A stretch of DNA of 6,844 nucleotides from Chitinivibrionales bacterium (GCA_030593665.1 JAUVGS010000115.1:1-6844); one strand, 5' to 3'; shown: positions 1-6,180, counted from the stretch's first letter. Program-made: numbers and translations. The notes: generated by a model from the letters alone, not told the origin.

Positions 1-1743
1 CATTGTATAATCATTATCATCACTATTGTTATACGAATTTCCTATCATAATCAACCCCGCATGACCCATGCCATAGAGCAGTCCGAGGTTGTCATCAACA
101 AGAAAATTGGATATTTGACATGCCACTCCCTCAAAGAAAAGAACTTTGGACTGGCCACCGTCATCCTGCATATCACAGAAGGAACGTTCATACCAGTTGG
201 TGCACCTGAATCCGTTCGCGCCGCGGTTGGTGATATCGAACAGGTCGTTCGGTGTTATTGTGCTGGTATCGTCCTGCAGCCATAACGCGGGTACAGCTGG
301 CGGGTGCCATCCCAGTTGTGAGGGGTGCGCCTGCCGGCATTTGTAATTTATCTCTTCATAACAGACAAAAGTACCCACGGAGTAAGATACACCTCTGGGG
401 TCCCATGGCTGCGCGAGATTACCCGGAGTAACCAATATTTTAAAGTCTTCCTGCTGCCACAAGGCCGGTACATTCGGCGGCTGCCATCCGGGCTGGGAAG
501 TGTGCGACTGCCAGCATCTGTAATTAACGCCCCCGTAACTTACAAAAGAGCAGGCAGAGTAAGAAACCCAGGGATTCCACGTTTCCGCGGTTACCAGCCT
601 GAACTCGACGGCGTCGGCAACACACCGGTTGCTGTCTGTAAAACCACAATTATTAGGCGCCAGGACATATACCAGTGAGTCAAATTCTTCAGCATCAAAA
701 TCAGTAATGAAATGCCAGCCGCCGGCGGGCGTCAACTGGTTTAAATAATCCAATCTGATCTTTCCGAAATTTTTGTCTCCATGAAGATTGTAGTAACTGT
801 TCGGACTGTTTAATAAAGGATCTACATTCCAATACATATAAACGGCATATTCACCGCCCGCGCCTTCAGGAACCACAGCGGACCATTCGGCATTTGCACG
901 GCCATCCCAGGGCAAATTCCACTCATAATATTTTCCATTATTGAAACCGCCGGAACTCTTTTCAGTCCATGGCGGCGCGTTGTTTACACTTGTAAATCCC
1001 CCTGAGACCACAAAACAACTGTGATACATATGAAAACCGTGAAATAACGGTGAGCTGTGTGCAAACATCGCAGCCCACTCGTAATCGGCTCCCGAAAGAC
1101 CGGTCAGGCAGTCTCTTCTGTAATTGGGATGGATGAACTGTGTTCCATGATAAGCGCCGTAATTGACGTTACCGGCCCTGCCCGTCTGCAGCATTGCCTG
1201 CCATGCTGCCGCCTGATTAAGACGCAGAGCAGACCTGTCATCATAATGGCGGACTTCATTAAGTGCAAGAAGGGGATTATCTATCGCTGCCAGAAACGGG
1301 AGAGTTTTAGCAAACCCGGGAGGCCACCCCATGCCAACACCCCGCCGAGTAACGACCGGAGTGTACATTCGGTCATGGACTTTATCAAGGTACGCGTCAA
1401 TAATCTCATACTCCTCGAGAAAGTCTCCCCATGCAGCGCCGTCCGCCCTGAGATGTTTCAGATTGGTGGCATATATCCGTGAGACCCATATATCCAGAAC
1501 GCGGTCGCCCTGATAGATGCTTCTGTTCAGGATATCGCCATTATACCTTTTCCAGGGGCCATCAGGTTCTTCCCAATCCGGATAAGTTGCATCTGTCGTG
1601 GTGTCCCACAAATCCATATAAAAATACTCACAGGCAATAGTTTCATCGTCGTAATGAAACGTCGGCACCGGAACATCACCGAGCAACACCGCGCCTTCCA
1701 GAGTATCCTTTATAAGGATCATCAATATATTTCTGGTATTCAT
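1..1743 (-). CDS. Secreted C25/gingipain-like peptidase with golvesin-type domain and two CBM5/12 modules (main part, frameshifted from its 5' end, truncated at the window edge)
   Basis: The frame is open from about 1810 to the window edge without a stop. The first ATG in it is at 1743, another is at 1722, and neither has a good ribosome site. The true start is more likely the signal-peptide ORF at 1996, joined by a one-base shift near 1709-1711. Numbering the joined protein from 1996, 665 residues are visible. GAVLLGDVPVP (101-111), EYFYMD (123-128) and DIWVSRI (168-174) match the strand motifs of clan CD C25 peptidases. NVNYGAYHGT (276-285) offers the likely catalytic His283. LFFEGVACQISNF (619-631) offers the likely catalytic Cys626, followed by the GLIMIGNS strand that closes the fold. 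Between them lie a golvesin C-terminal-like beta domain (about 346-469) and two CBM5/12 modules (about 471-517 and 529-576). The expected job is proteolysis outside the cell while held on chitin or a similar glycan. Fold assignment is good; active-site residues and substrate are inferred. Confidence 0.8.
   Translation of the reverse strand, partial: MNTRNILMILIKDTLEGAVLLGDVPVPTFHYDDETIACEYFYMDLWDTTTDATYPDWEEPDGPWKRYNGDILNRSIYQGDRVLDIWVSRIYATNLKHLRADGAAWGDFLEEYEIIDAYLDKVHDRMYTPVVTRRGVGMGWPPGFAKTLPFLAAIDNPLLALNEVRHYDDRSALRLNQAAAWQAMLQTGRAGNVNYGAYHGTQFIHPNYRRDCLTGLSGADYEWAAMFAHSSPLFHGFHMYHSCFVVSGGFTSVNNAPPWTEKSSGGFNNGKYYEWNLPWDGRANAEWSAVVPEGAGGEYAVYMYWNVDPLLNSPNSYYNLHGDKNFGKIRLDYLNQLTPAGGWHFITDFDAEEFDSLVYVLAPNNCGFTDSNRCVADAVEFRLVTAETWNPWVSYSACSFVSYGGVNYRCWQSHTSQPGWQPPNVPALWQQEDFKILVTPGNLAQPWDPRGVSYSVGTFVCYEEINYKCRQAHPSQLGWHPPAVPALWLQDDTSTITPNDLFDITNRGANGFRCTNWYERSFCDMQDDGGQSKVLFFEGVACQISNFLVDDNLGLLYGMGHAGLIMIGNSYNNSDDNDYTM
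268..411 (-). other. Second CBM5/12 chitin-binding module inside the peptidase
   Basis: Residues 529-576 repeat the same plan: QPWDPRGVSYS, FVCYEEINYKC, AHPSQLGW-PP, PALWLQDD. It shares the framework with the first module but differs at many residues and at the DNA level, so this is an old duplication and not a recent tandem copy. Each module has a Cys in the NY-[RK]-C position and another Cys near the F-V element, which may pair in an oxidising compartment. Confidence 0.85.
445..585 (-). other. First CBM5/12 chitin-binding module inside the peptidase
   Basis: Residues 471-517 of the joined protein carry the CBM5/12 pattern: an initial W-x-x-x-x-x-Y-S, then FVSYGGVNYRC, then SHTSQPGW-PP and closing PALWQ. 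Aromatic residues W473, Y491 and the Trp in GWQPP and ALWQ are where this family stacks on sugar rings. Family members bind chitin and sometimes other insoluble glycans. A short linker rich in K, V and T-P-G follows. Confidence 0.85.
590..962 (-). other. Golvesin C-terminal-like beta domain inside the peptidase
   Basis: Residues about 346-469 read as a beta-sandwich of the golvesin C-terminal type: EWSAVVPEGAGGEYAVYMYW, then a G-G-W-H-F-I-T-D-F strand, then DSLVYVLAPNN and the typical closing CVADAVEFRLV. Such domains are common in secreted enzymes and adhesins and are thought to help in binding or spacing. The assignment rests on this strand pattern alone. Confidence 0.6.
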
Positions 1744-1996
1744 CCCTGAGCGTATCCCACACCATTTCAAAATTATAATCTTCAGGGAGAATCCTTCGGC
1801 GCAGAATAATCAATTCAACGTCTTTCCCCTCCTTGGCAGACACATCATTCATATACCGCTCGATTTTATGTCCCTCGGGCGCGGGAAGAAGTTCATCATG
1901 ATCTTTGTACCATTCATCAACCAGCAACAGTACCTGCGGCATCGGTGAGGAAACAAGAATGAGTAACGCTGCGAAACAAAATATAATCTTATTCAT
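1676..1996 (-). CDS. N-terminal fragment of the C25-like peptidase: signal peptide and start of the catalytic domain, ending early after a frameshift
   Basis: This 106-residue ORF begins with a short basic n-region, a hydrophobic stretch (residues 4-17) and a plausible cleavage region near SSPMPQ, so the product is exported. VLLLVDEWY (22-30), a Y-x-N-D helix and DVELIIL (59-65), then a DTLRDEYQKY helix (81-90), match the usual opening of C25-type peptidases, where the next element is a G-A-x-L-x-G-D-x-P-V strand. That strand exists, but in the +1 frame just downstream. After K96 (codon at 1711-1709) this frame reads about ten unrelated residues and stops at 1678-1676. Removing one A from the AAA run gives DDPYKDTLEGAVLLGD, a natural join. 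The ATG lies in an ATGAATAA overlap with the stop of the upstream gene, so translation is probably coupled. It is best read as the 5' end of the neighbouring frame, not as a separate small protein. Confidence 0.8.
   Translation of the reverse strand: MNKIIFCFAALLILVSSPMPQVLLLVDEWYKDHDELLPAPEGHKIERYMNDVSAKEGKDVELIILRRRILPEDYNFEMVWDTLRDEYQKYIDDPYKGYSGRRGVAR
1705..1719 (-). other. Frame break in the peptidase gene at a quasi-palindrome
   Basis: The minus strand reads ATCCTTATAAAGGAT. Deleting one A from the AAA run gives ATCCTTATAAGGAT, a perfect 14-base palindrome, and at the same time restores one continuous peptidase frame. The extra base therefore sits at 1709-1711. It may be a sequencing or assembly indel, or a real quasi-palindrome mutation that inactivates the gene. 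No stop codon or known +1 slippery motif lies at the shift point; the stop in the original frame comes about 30 bases later. Confidence 0.75.
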
Positions 1997-2708
1997 CGTG
2001 CCCTCCCTTCACGGCAACAGACCTCTTTGCCCGCTGAATCAATTCTTTGATTCTATCCAGGTCAGGATTTCTTTTATCATCCGGTTCCTGCCTGCTCAAC
2101 AGATTATCAACGCTTGTCTCGAATTTCGCAAGCATCGGCGCATTTGACGCAGCGCCAAACAGCATAGTAACTTCCATCAATCCGGTAAAATCCGGATCGC
2201 AAATGCGATCTTTCGGGAAATTTAATAACAGCCGGTTGATGTTACTTTTTATTTTCTCCGAATCGTTGAACTTCTTAAAGGATTCAAGCACGGCAACCCG
2301 GTAGGAGAGCGAAAGGTACGCCTTCTGTTCGGAAGCTATGAACCTTTCAGTCATTTCATCCGAAAACAATTCGAGCTTAAGATCGCCGATGCTTTTTACC
2401 GCTGCGATTGCAAGCGGGGCATAGTCGGAATCCAGGGCAGCATCAAGGGCGGTGGTAGCCCAGGAAGGCGTCTCTGTAATTTCTAGTTTTGCCAGATACT
2501 CCGGCAGATACCGGAGGAAATAGCGCTGTTGATATGGGCTGGTGTGGCTGGTGTAAAAAGTATACAGCGATGAAACGTCCGTAATATCCTTTTTCATCAT
2601 TTCCCGTACACTTTCAGCAGAATATGCGGATGATATAATCACGCACAGGACAAGACATATCACGACACGCATAGCCGTGAAACTTCGAACTTTGCATCTC
2701 TTTTTCAT
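1989..2708 (-). CDS. Secreted all-helical (HEAT-like) protein of unknown function, coupled to the peptidase
   Basis: A 239-residue product. The ATG at 2708 is chosen because AAAGG (2719-2715) sits six bases upstream and the protein then starts with a proper signal peptide: basic MKKRCKVR, hydrophobic MRVVICLVLCVIISS, and an A-Y-S-A cleavage region near residues 30-32. The frame is open up to 2891, but that extension has no ribosome site and overlaps the leader. The mature part is a run of amphipathic helices with paired-helix spacing, for example the segments starting at SWATTALDAAL, YAPLAIAAVKSIGDL and YRVAVLESFKKF. This resembles HEAT/ARM-type scaffolds. It ends in a charged tail, AKRSVAVKGGHDE. 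No catalytic motif is visible. The stop overlaps the peptidase ATG by 8 bases, so the two are co-translated and a partner, chaperone or inhibitor role is reasonable but unproven. I do not recognise the family. Confidence 0.85.
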   Translation of the reverse strand: MKKRCKVRSFTAMRVVICLVLCVIISSAYSAESVREMMKKDITDVSSLYTFYTSHTSPYQQRYFLRYLPEYLAKLEITETPSWATTALDAALDSDYAPLAIAAVKSIGDLKLELFSDEMTERFIASEQKAYLSLSYRVAVLESFKKFNDSEKIKSNINRLLLNFPKDRICDPDFTGLMEVTMLFGAASNAPMLAKFETSVDNLLSRQEPDDKRNPDLDRIKELIQRAKRSVAVKGGHDE

Positions 2709-2782
2709 GGATAGCCTTTCTTTAAAGAGTGATTTGATATACATCAGGGTGTCAGGGTATATAAGAGATAAAGCATGAAAAG

Positions 2783-2815
2783 TTACTGTAAAACAATAAC
2801 TTCTTTTTCTAACAT
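2783..2815 (-). CDS. Ten-codon leader micro-ORF (MLEKEVIVLQ) upstream of the operon
   Basis: ATG at 2815 is followed by ten codons and TAA (2785-2783). It stands 11 bases after the GGAGG of an unusually strong ribosome site. The frame differs from that of the downstream gene, whose ATG is 74 bases beyond the stop. The peptide has no repeated rare amino acid, so it does not look like a classic amino-acid attenuator. It may be a leader peptide that loads ribosomes onto the transcript or modulates the next gene, or an accidental start behind a strong ribosome site. Confidence 0.45.
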   Translation of the reverse strand: MLEKEVIVLQ

Positions 2816-2822
2816 GGTTCGT

Positions 2823-2834
2823 ATCACCTCCTTT
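2823..2834 (-). promoter_or_regulatory. Extended Shine-Dalgarno, 12-base match to the 16S rRNA tail
   Basis: The minus strand reads AAAGGAGGTGAT, complementary over all 12 bases to the conserved 3' end of 16S rRNA (ATCACCTCCTTT). It is far stronger than the sites of the real genes nearby (AAAGG and AAGGG), yet the only ATG it serves starts a ten-codon ORF. Confidence 0.7.
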
Positions 2835-2900
2835 ACAAAAGCTGTTAATTAAAAAGTACTGTTTCTTTATAAAAAGAACACCCTCTGTCATTTACTTTTG

Positions 2901-2942
2901 TATACAGTACGTAGTATAAATGCTGTCAATGCAGCGAGTCAA
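2901..2942 (-). promoter_or_regulatory. Sigma-70-type promoter (two overlapping versions) for the helical protein-peptidase operon
   Basis: On the minus strand, TTGACT (2942-2937) and TATACT (2918-2913) are 18 bases apart. A second pair, TTGACA (2929-2924) and TGTATA (2906-2901), is 17 bases apart. Either would start RNA about 185-205 bases before the gene ATG at 2708. No other good promoter lies between here and the gene. Confidence 0.6.
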
Positions 2943-3233
2943 TTTCTTTATATAAAATCTTAAAAAAGCGCACTGCGGTAAATGGATAGTGATGCTGGAT
3001 GAAGGATAATAGTTACCGGCAAAAACAAAAACCGTATTGGTTCACCGTGAACCGGACAAAGTCCATTATAGATAAACAACAAAAACTACAAAAGGAACAA
3101 TAAGCCCTGAAAAAGTACAAATTTGTTGACGGAGATGGTAAACGGCCGCGTCCGCCAAGAACTCTTTCTTTTTGGTGTACCTCATTGTACTGATTGATTT
3201 TCATTGAGCTTCCGAGGAATGGGCACTCACTAA
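2943..3233. other. Intergenic stretch without a convincing gene; possible decayed plus-strand coding remnant
   Basis: About 290 bases between the operon promoter and the next gene's stop. On the plus strand, ATG at 2999 opens a 34-codon frame ending at TAA 3101-3103. The same frame then continues 29 more codons to TGA at 3191-3193, with a K/R/Q-rich, protein-like composition (KPYWFTVNRT, then DGDGKRPRPPRTLSFW). This could be the remnant of a small gene or mobile-element gene, but I recognise no family. No ribosome site, promoter or terminator was convincing here. Confidence 0.3.
3039..3053. promoter_or_regulatory. Short perfect dyad GGTTCACCGTGAACC
   Basis: Seven-base arms around one central base. 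Its size and symmetry fit a repressor operator, but it lies about 100 bases upstream of the operon promoter and inside the possible coding remnant, so a role is uncertain. Confidence 0.25.
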
Positions 3234-5270
3234 TTACCGCATTGTCTGCACAAAGGAATTATACGCATCCACAACCGTGGATTCAAGAACATCGTAGGCT
3301 TCTTTAATTATGTAAGTTTTAAGCGGTATCCGGTTTCTCTTAAAATACCGGTAGGCCACATCTATCCGATTTTTTTCCAGGAGACTATAAATTTCCATAA
3401 CATCCAGCATAGCCTTGTCCTCTGCATCAGCCTGTTTTTTATCAAAGGCTGCATAGGGATCTTCCGCAGGTGGGGGTGAAACAGCTACCGGCTGATGAAC
3501 TGTCGCAGGGGTCGGTGAAACTGCTGCCGGCTGATGAACTGTCGCAGGGGTTCTCGGGGTCTCCACAACTGCAATCCGGCTTTGCTCTTCCTGCTCCTGC
3601 AGCCTCTGCTGTTCACGTTGTCTCTGCCGTTCCTGCTTATAGGTGTTGTATGCGTTATTCACCTCGGTTTCAAGTTTAGCAAATACTACATCTGATGAAT
3701 AATGCTGCAAGGGTTTTTGCAGGTTGGTAAATTTTGAATAGGCCCGTTCCGGCTGATTCTTTCTGAGTAAAGAATAAATTTTCTGAGTAACCTGCCGGGC
3801 TTTTTCCCGATTCTTATCCTCTTCCTGTGATGCGGCATGCATTGAATCCTTTGTCTGTCTCAACGCAGTCTGCACACTGGCATACTCTTCCCGGGAAGCA
3901 TATTGCTCGAGTATCCTTCGCTGCTTTGCAAATAATGTCTGTGCTTTATCAAGCTTGTTCTGCTCAAGGCAGGTGTAAATTTTTAATATAATCTTGCGAA
4001 TCTTTGCCTGGTACTTGGCTCTTAATTTCTCTTGCTTCCTGCGCGCGGCAATTTCTTTTTTATGAGTTCGTTCATATTCAAGCTGTGCCAACCGTGCCTG
4101 CTCAGCCTGACAGGCCTTGACACTGTCCATTTTTGCCTGTATTCGAGCGTTTACATCGGTGAATGAAAACCCATTCTCTCTGGAAGTGGCAGACAATGCC
4201 AAAAGCTCCTTGTTGACCTTTTGATCAACTTTCGTCGAGCGTTGATACCCGTCAGGCAACTCCATGATTGCTTTATTCACCATGGCTATTTTCTCATTAG
4301 CAACACCGCATTTCCGCAGGACATTATCCAGGTAATCGATAGCCGCATCCGTTCTCCTGGCATGAATGAGTTCAAGATTTCTTACGACAAGAGAATCTTC
4401 TCTTTTAGTAACCATTTCCGCCATTTTCCTCGTATCTTTTGTAAATTTGCTATACTTAGCATACGGCAGATGATTACGAACATCTTTTATCCGGCTCTGA
4501 AGAAATTCAATGCTTCTGCGGGCATGTGATAACCTGTTTCGTTCAACAAGCACCTTGATTTCACCAAGGTAGGTGCCAACATTAGCAACCATATCGTCAG
4601 CTTCCTGCTTTGCCCGTATCCTTCTCTCAAAGCTTTCATACTTAGCATCGGATACCATTAAATATTTACGGTTTTTTCGAATATATTCAAACTCCTTTAT
4701 TGCTTTATCATAATTGAGAGCAAGGAGAGCCTTTTCAATGGAATAGGGGATTTCCCGTGAGATATTTCTGTCACGGTCCTCGATAAGCCAGGCTAGTTCA
4801 TCCGCCTTCCGCGGATTCACCTTAAGCATCTGTGCATGAATCGCAATAAGGTTGACAAAGTTGGGGCGCCTCTTTCCGACTTCTGCATTAAATTTGTCGC
4901 AGAGGATATTTGTCTTCTTCTGCATTTTATACATCTTCTTAAGTATGATCTCTTCTTCTTCAAGATAGATCTGAAGCTCAAGATCTGCGACACGCCAGAA
5001 CACATACCGCCTGTTGGGGTCACCCTGTGCCATTCGTTTGAGTCGGGAAGCTACACTTTTCGCGTGGGCAATAGCCCGTTTCTGCCGTTGCTCGGAACCA
5101 TATTCTGCAGCGGAAACAAAACCGTAGTAGGCATTCTGTACCATGGTGTCAATATATTGCTGGCTCAAATAGGGTTTATCACCCTCAGCCAATACATGAG
5201 AGAACTGCGGCAATTGAAATAACGCCACACAGAGACACAGAACACACCATCGAATCATTGTAGAAGACAT
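3234..5270 (-). CDS. Exported coiled-coil protein with degenerate helical-hairpin repeats and a Pro-rich linker, function unknown
   Basis: A 678-residue product. ATG at 5270 is chosen because AAGGG lies ten bases upstream; a TTG at 5279 is too close to that site. A signal peptide (MIRWCVLCLCVALFQLP, residues 5-21, cleavage near HVLAEG) shows export. The body is almost wholly helical and charged. A helix-pair unit of about 45-50 residues recurs, with pattern L-L-x-x-N-x-x-x-x-A-x-x-x-F then x-x-x-x-Y-x-x-[LF]-E. Clear copies begin near residues 178, 238, 431, 498 and 627, and a weaker one near 299. Basic coiled coil fills about 390-425 and a Q/R/E-rich segment about 545-565. A proline-rich linker (about 571-605) with a 13-residue tandem repeat precedes the last unit. 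The plan suggests a periplasmic or surface scaffold of TPR-like type. No enzyme motif is visible and I do not recognise the family. It has its own promoter. Confidence 0.85.
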   Translation of the reverse strand: MSSTMIRWCVLCLCVALFQLPQFSHVLAEGDKPYLSQQYIDTMVQNAYYGFVSAAEYGSEQRQKRAIAHAKSVASRLKRMAQGDPNRRYVFWRVADLELQIYLEEEEIILKKMYKMQKKTNILCDKFNAEVGKRRPNFVNLIAIHAQMLKVNPRKADELAWLIEDRDRNISREIPYSIEKALLALNYDKAIKEFEYIRKNRKYLMVSDAKYESFERRIRAKQEADDMVANVGTYLGEIKVLVERNRLSHARRSIEFLQSRIKDVRNHLPYAKYSKFTKDTRKMAEMVTKREDSLVVRNLELIHARRTDAAIDYLDNVLRKCGVANEKIAMVNKAIMELPDGYQRSTKVDQKVNKELLALSATSRENGFSFTDVNARIQAKMDSVKACQAEQARLAQLEYERTHKKEIAARRKQEKLRAKYQAKIRKIILKIYTCLEQNKLDKAQTLFAKQRRILEQYASREEYASVQTALRQTKDSMHAASQEEDKNREKARQVTQKIYSLLRKNQPERAYSKFTNLQKPLQHYSSDVVFAKLETEVNNAYNTYKQERQRQREQQRLQEQEEQSRIAVVETPRTPATVHQPAAVSPTPATVHQPVAVSPPPAEDPYAAFDKKQADAEDKAMLDVMEIYSLLEKNRIDVAYRYFKRNRIPLKTYIIKEAYDVLESTVVDAYNSFVQTMR
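3475..3550 (-). repeat. Two tandem 39-base repeats encoding a Pro-rich 13-residue unit
   Basis: Copies at 3475-3511 and 3514-3550 differ at only two of 37 bases. They encode TPATVHQPAAVSP and TPATVHQPVAVSP, part of a flexible linker before the last helical unit of the exported protein. The near identity indicates a recent in-frame duplication, so copy number may vary between strains. Confidence 0.9.
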
Positions 5271-5338
5271 AAAAAGCAAACCCTTTTTGTATTACATAAG
5301 CGTACCGGGAAAAAACTAATCCCCGTTAAATTAAATTA

Positions 5339-5367
5339 ATTATACCACAAAAAAACGTGTTAGACAA
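5339..5367 (-). promoter_or_regulatory. Extended -10 sigma-70 promoter for the exported repeat protein
   Basis: Minus strand TTGTCT (5367-5362), a 17-base spacer, then TATAAT (5344-5339) preceded by TGG, which makes an extended -10. Transcription would start near 5332, giving a leader of about 60 bases before the ATG at 5270. It lies just after the stop of the preceding sensor gene, so the exported repeat protein can be expressed on its own. Confidence 0.75.
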
Positions 5368-5377
5368 TAGCGCATCT

Positions 5378-6157
5378 CTAAATCAGGTCGAGAAGGCTAA
5401 AATCAGCGGGTTCCTCCATGAGGAGGATAATCTCAGGGCCATTCCCCTCACCCGCCCAAGAGAGTGTCAGTGATGAAGCAAGCCAGGTTTTATCATTTAT
5501 TATTATTGTATTATCCTTAATTTCAGACATGGTCTCTATATCGTCCATTCCTGCGATCTCGTTACCCTGCTTGAGCAATATCCGGACACCATCATGGGGT
5601 TTCAGGCCGGCAATAAAATTTGCATCAACAAAAATACCGCCAAAAGCATACAGTGCAATATCCGCACAGGAAAAAGGAATCTTTACCTGAAGAGACAGAA
5701 CCCCGGCACCCTTAATATCGTCTTCAAGAAACGTGGCGACACTATCCGGCAGACTGCTCTTCTGTGCCGCACTGTTTCCTGCACTTGCAGGGAAATGGCC
5801 GGACGAAAGGATCCTATATTTAGCATCGGTAACTTCCAGAAAATCAAATCCCATGGCCAGCATAAACCGTCCGGCTATATCAGCAACCTCTGAAGCAGAA
5901 TAGTCCTGCTCAACAATAAGTTTCATGGCAAAATCACGGTCTTCCGCAACGGTCGAGCAAAATCCGGACACTTGAGAAACAAGCTGCTCAGAAAGGTTTT
6001 CAATACGCCTGCTAACGGTATTCGCAGAAATTGTCAGCTCCTTAAGAGTAGCATTACGGCTTAATGGCGCAACCTTTCTGTTTACTGTAAAAAGAATCAA
6101 TCCAGCAGTAATACATGCAACAACAAATGCGGTTATAATTGGTATAACTATCTTCAT
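5378..6157 (-). CDS. Membrane-anchored double-Cache-like sensor domain protein without an output domain
   Basis: A 259-residue product with one N-terminal membrane helix (about residues 4-25), then a long helix (about 38-70) and an extracytoplasmic sensor fold. LEVTDAKYRILSSGH (107-121) matches the membrane-distal strand of double-Cache sensors of NtrY-like kinases and chemoreceptors (usual form EVTD-x-x-G-x-V-L-x-R-G-H). GGIFVDANFIAGL (173-185) matches the later G-G-x-x-x-D-x-x-F-x-x-x-L strand-helix. In such proteins a second membrane helix, HAMP and kinase or signalling domain would follow. Here the protein stops at FSLLDLI with none of these, and no output gene lies downstream. It may be a truncated kinase or receptor, or a stand-alone ligand binder acting on a separate partner. 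The ATG at 6157 has only a weak, distant AAGG upstream. Ligand unknown. Confidence 0.8.
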   Translation of the reverse strand: MKIVIPIITAFVVACITAGLILFTVNRKVAPLSRNATLKELTISANTVSRRIENLSEQLVSQVSGFCSTVAEDRDFAMKLIVEQDYSASEVADIAGRFMLAMGFDFLEVTDAKYRILSSGHFPASAGNSAAQKSSLPDSVATFLEDDIKGAGVLSLQVKIPFSCADIALYAFGGIFVDANFIAGLKPHDGVRILLKQGNEIAGMDDIETMSEIKDNTIIINDKTWLASSLTLSWAGEGNGPEIILLMEEPADFSLLDLI

Positions 6158-6180
6158 AAAAAAACGCTTTTACCTTAATC

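Noticed and set aside
61..1513. Several plus-strand ORFs opposite the peptidase (61-285, 146-346, 325-678, 1057-1482, 1331-1513)
   Set aside because: They lie antisense to a continuous minus-strand frame with clear domain motifs and have no credible domains of their own.
1676..1743. Programmed +1 frameshift in the peptidase
   Set aside because: There is no known slippery sequence, no stop codon at the shift point and no obvious stimulator; an indel in the AAA run at a quasi-palindrome explains it more simply.
2709..2891. N-terminal extension of the helical protein to a 300-residue form starting at 2891
   Set aside because: The upstream ATG has no ribosome site and falls at or near the predicted transcript start, the added residues would place the signal peptide internally, and ATG 2708 has a proper ribosome site.
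3013..3204. 63-codon minus-strand ORF just downstream of the exported repeat protein
   Set aside because: Its cysteine- and phenylalanine-rich composition looks like an antisense reading of K/Q-rich sequence, its ribosome site is weak and too close, and no motif is recognisable.
5290..5330. Terminator after the sensor gene (CGGG...CCCG near a T run)
   Set aside because: The stem has only about four pairs, the T run is in the loop and not after the stem, and it lies downstream of the next promoter.
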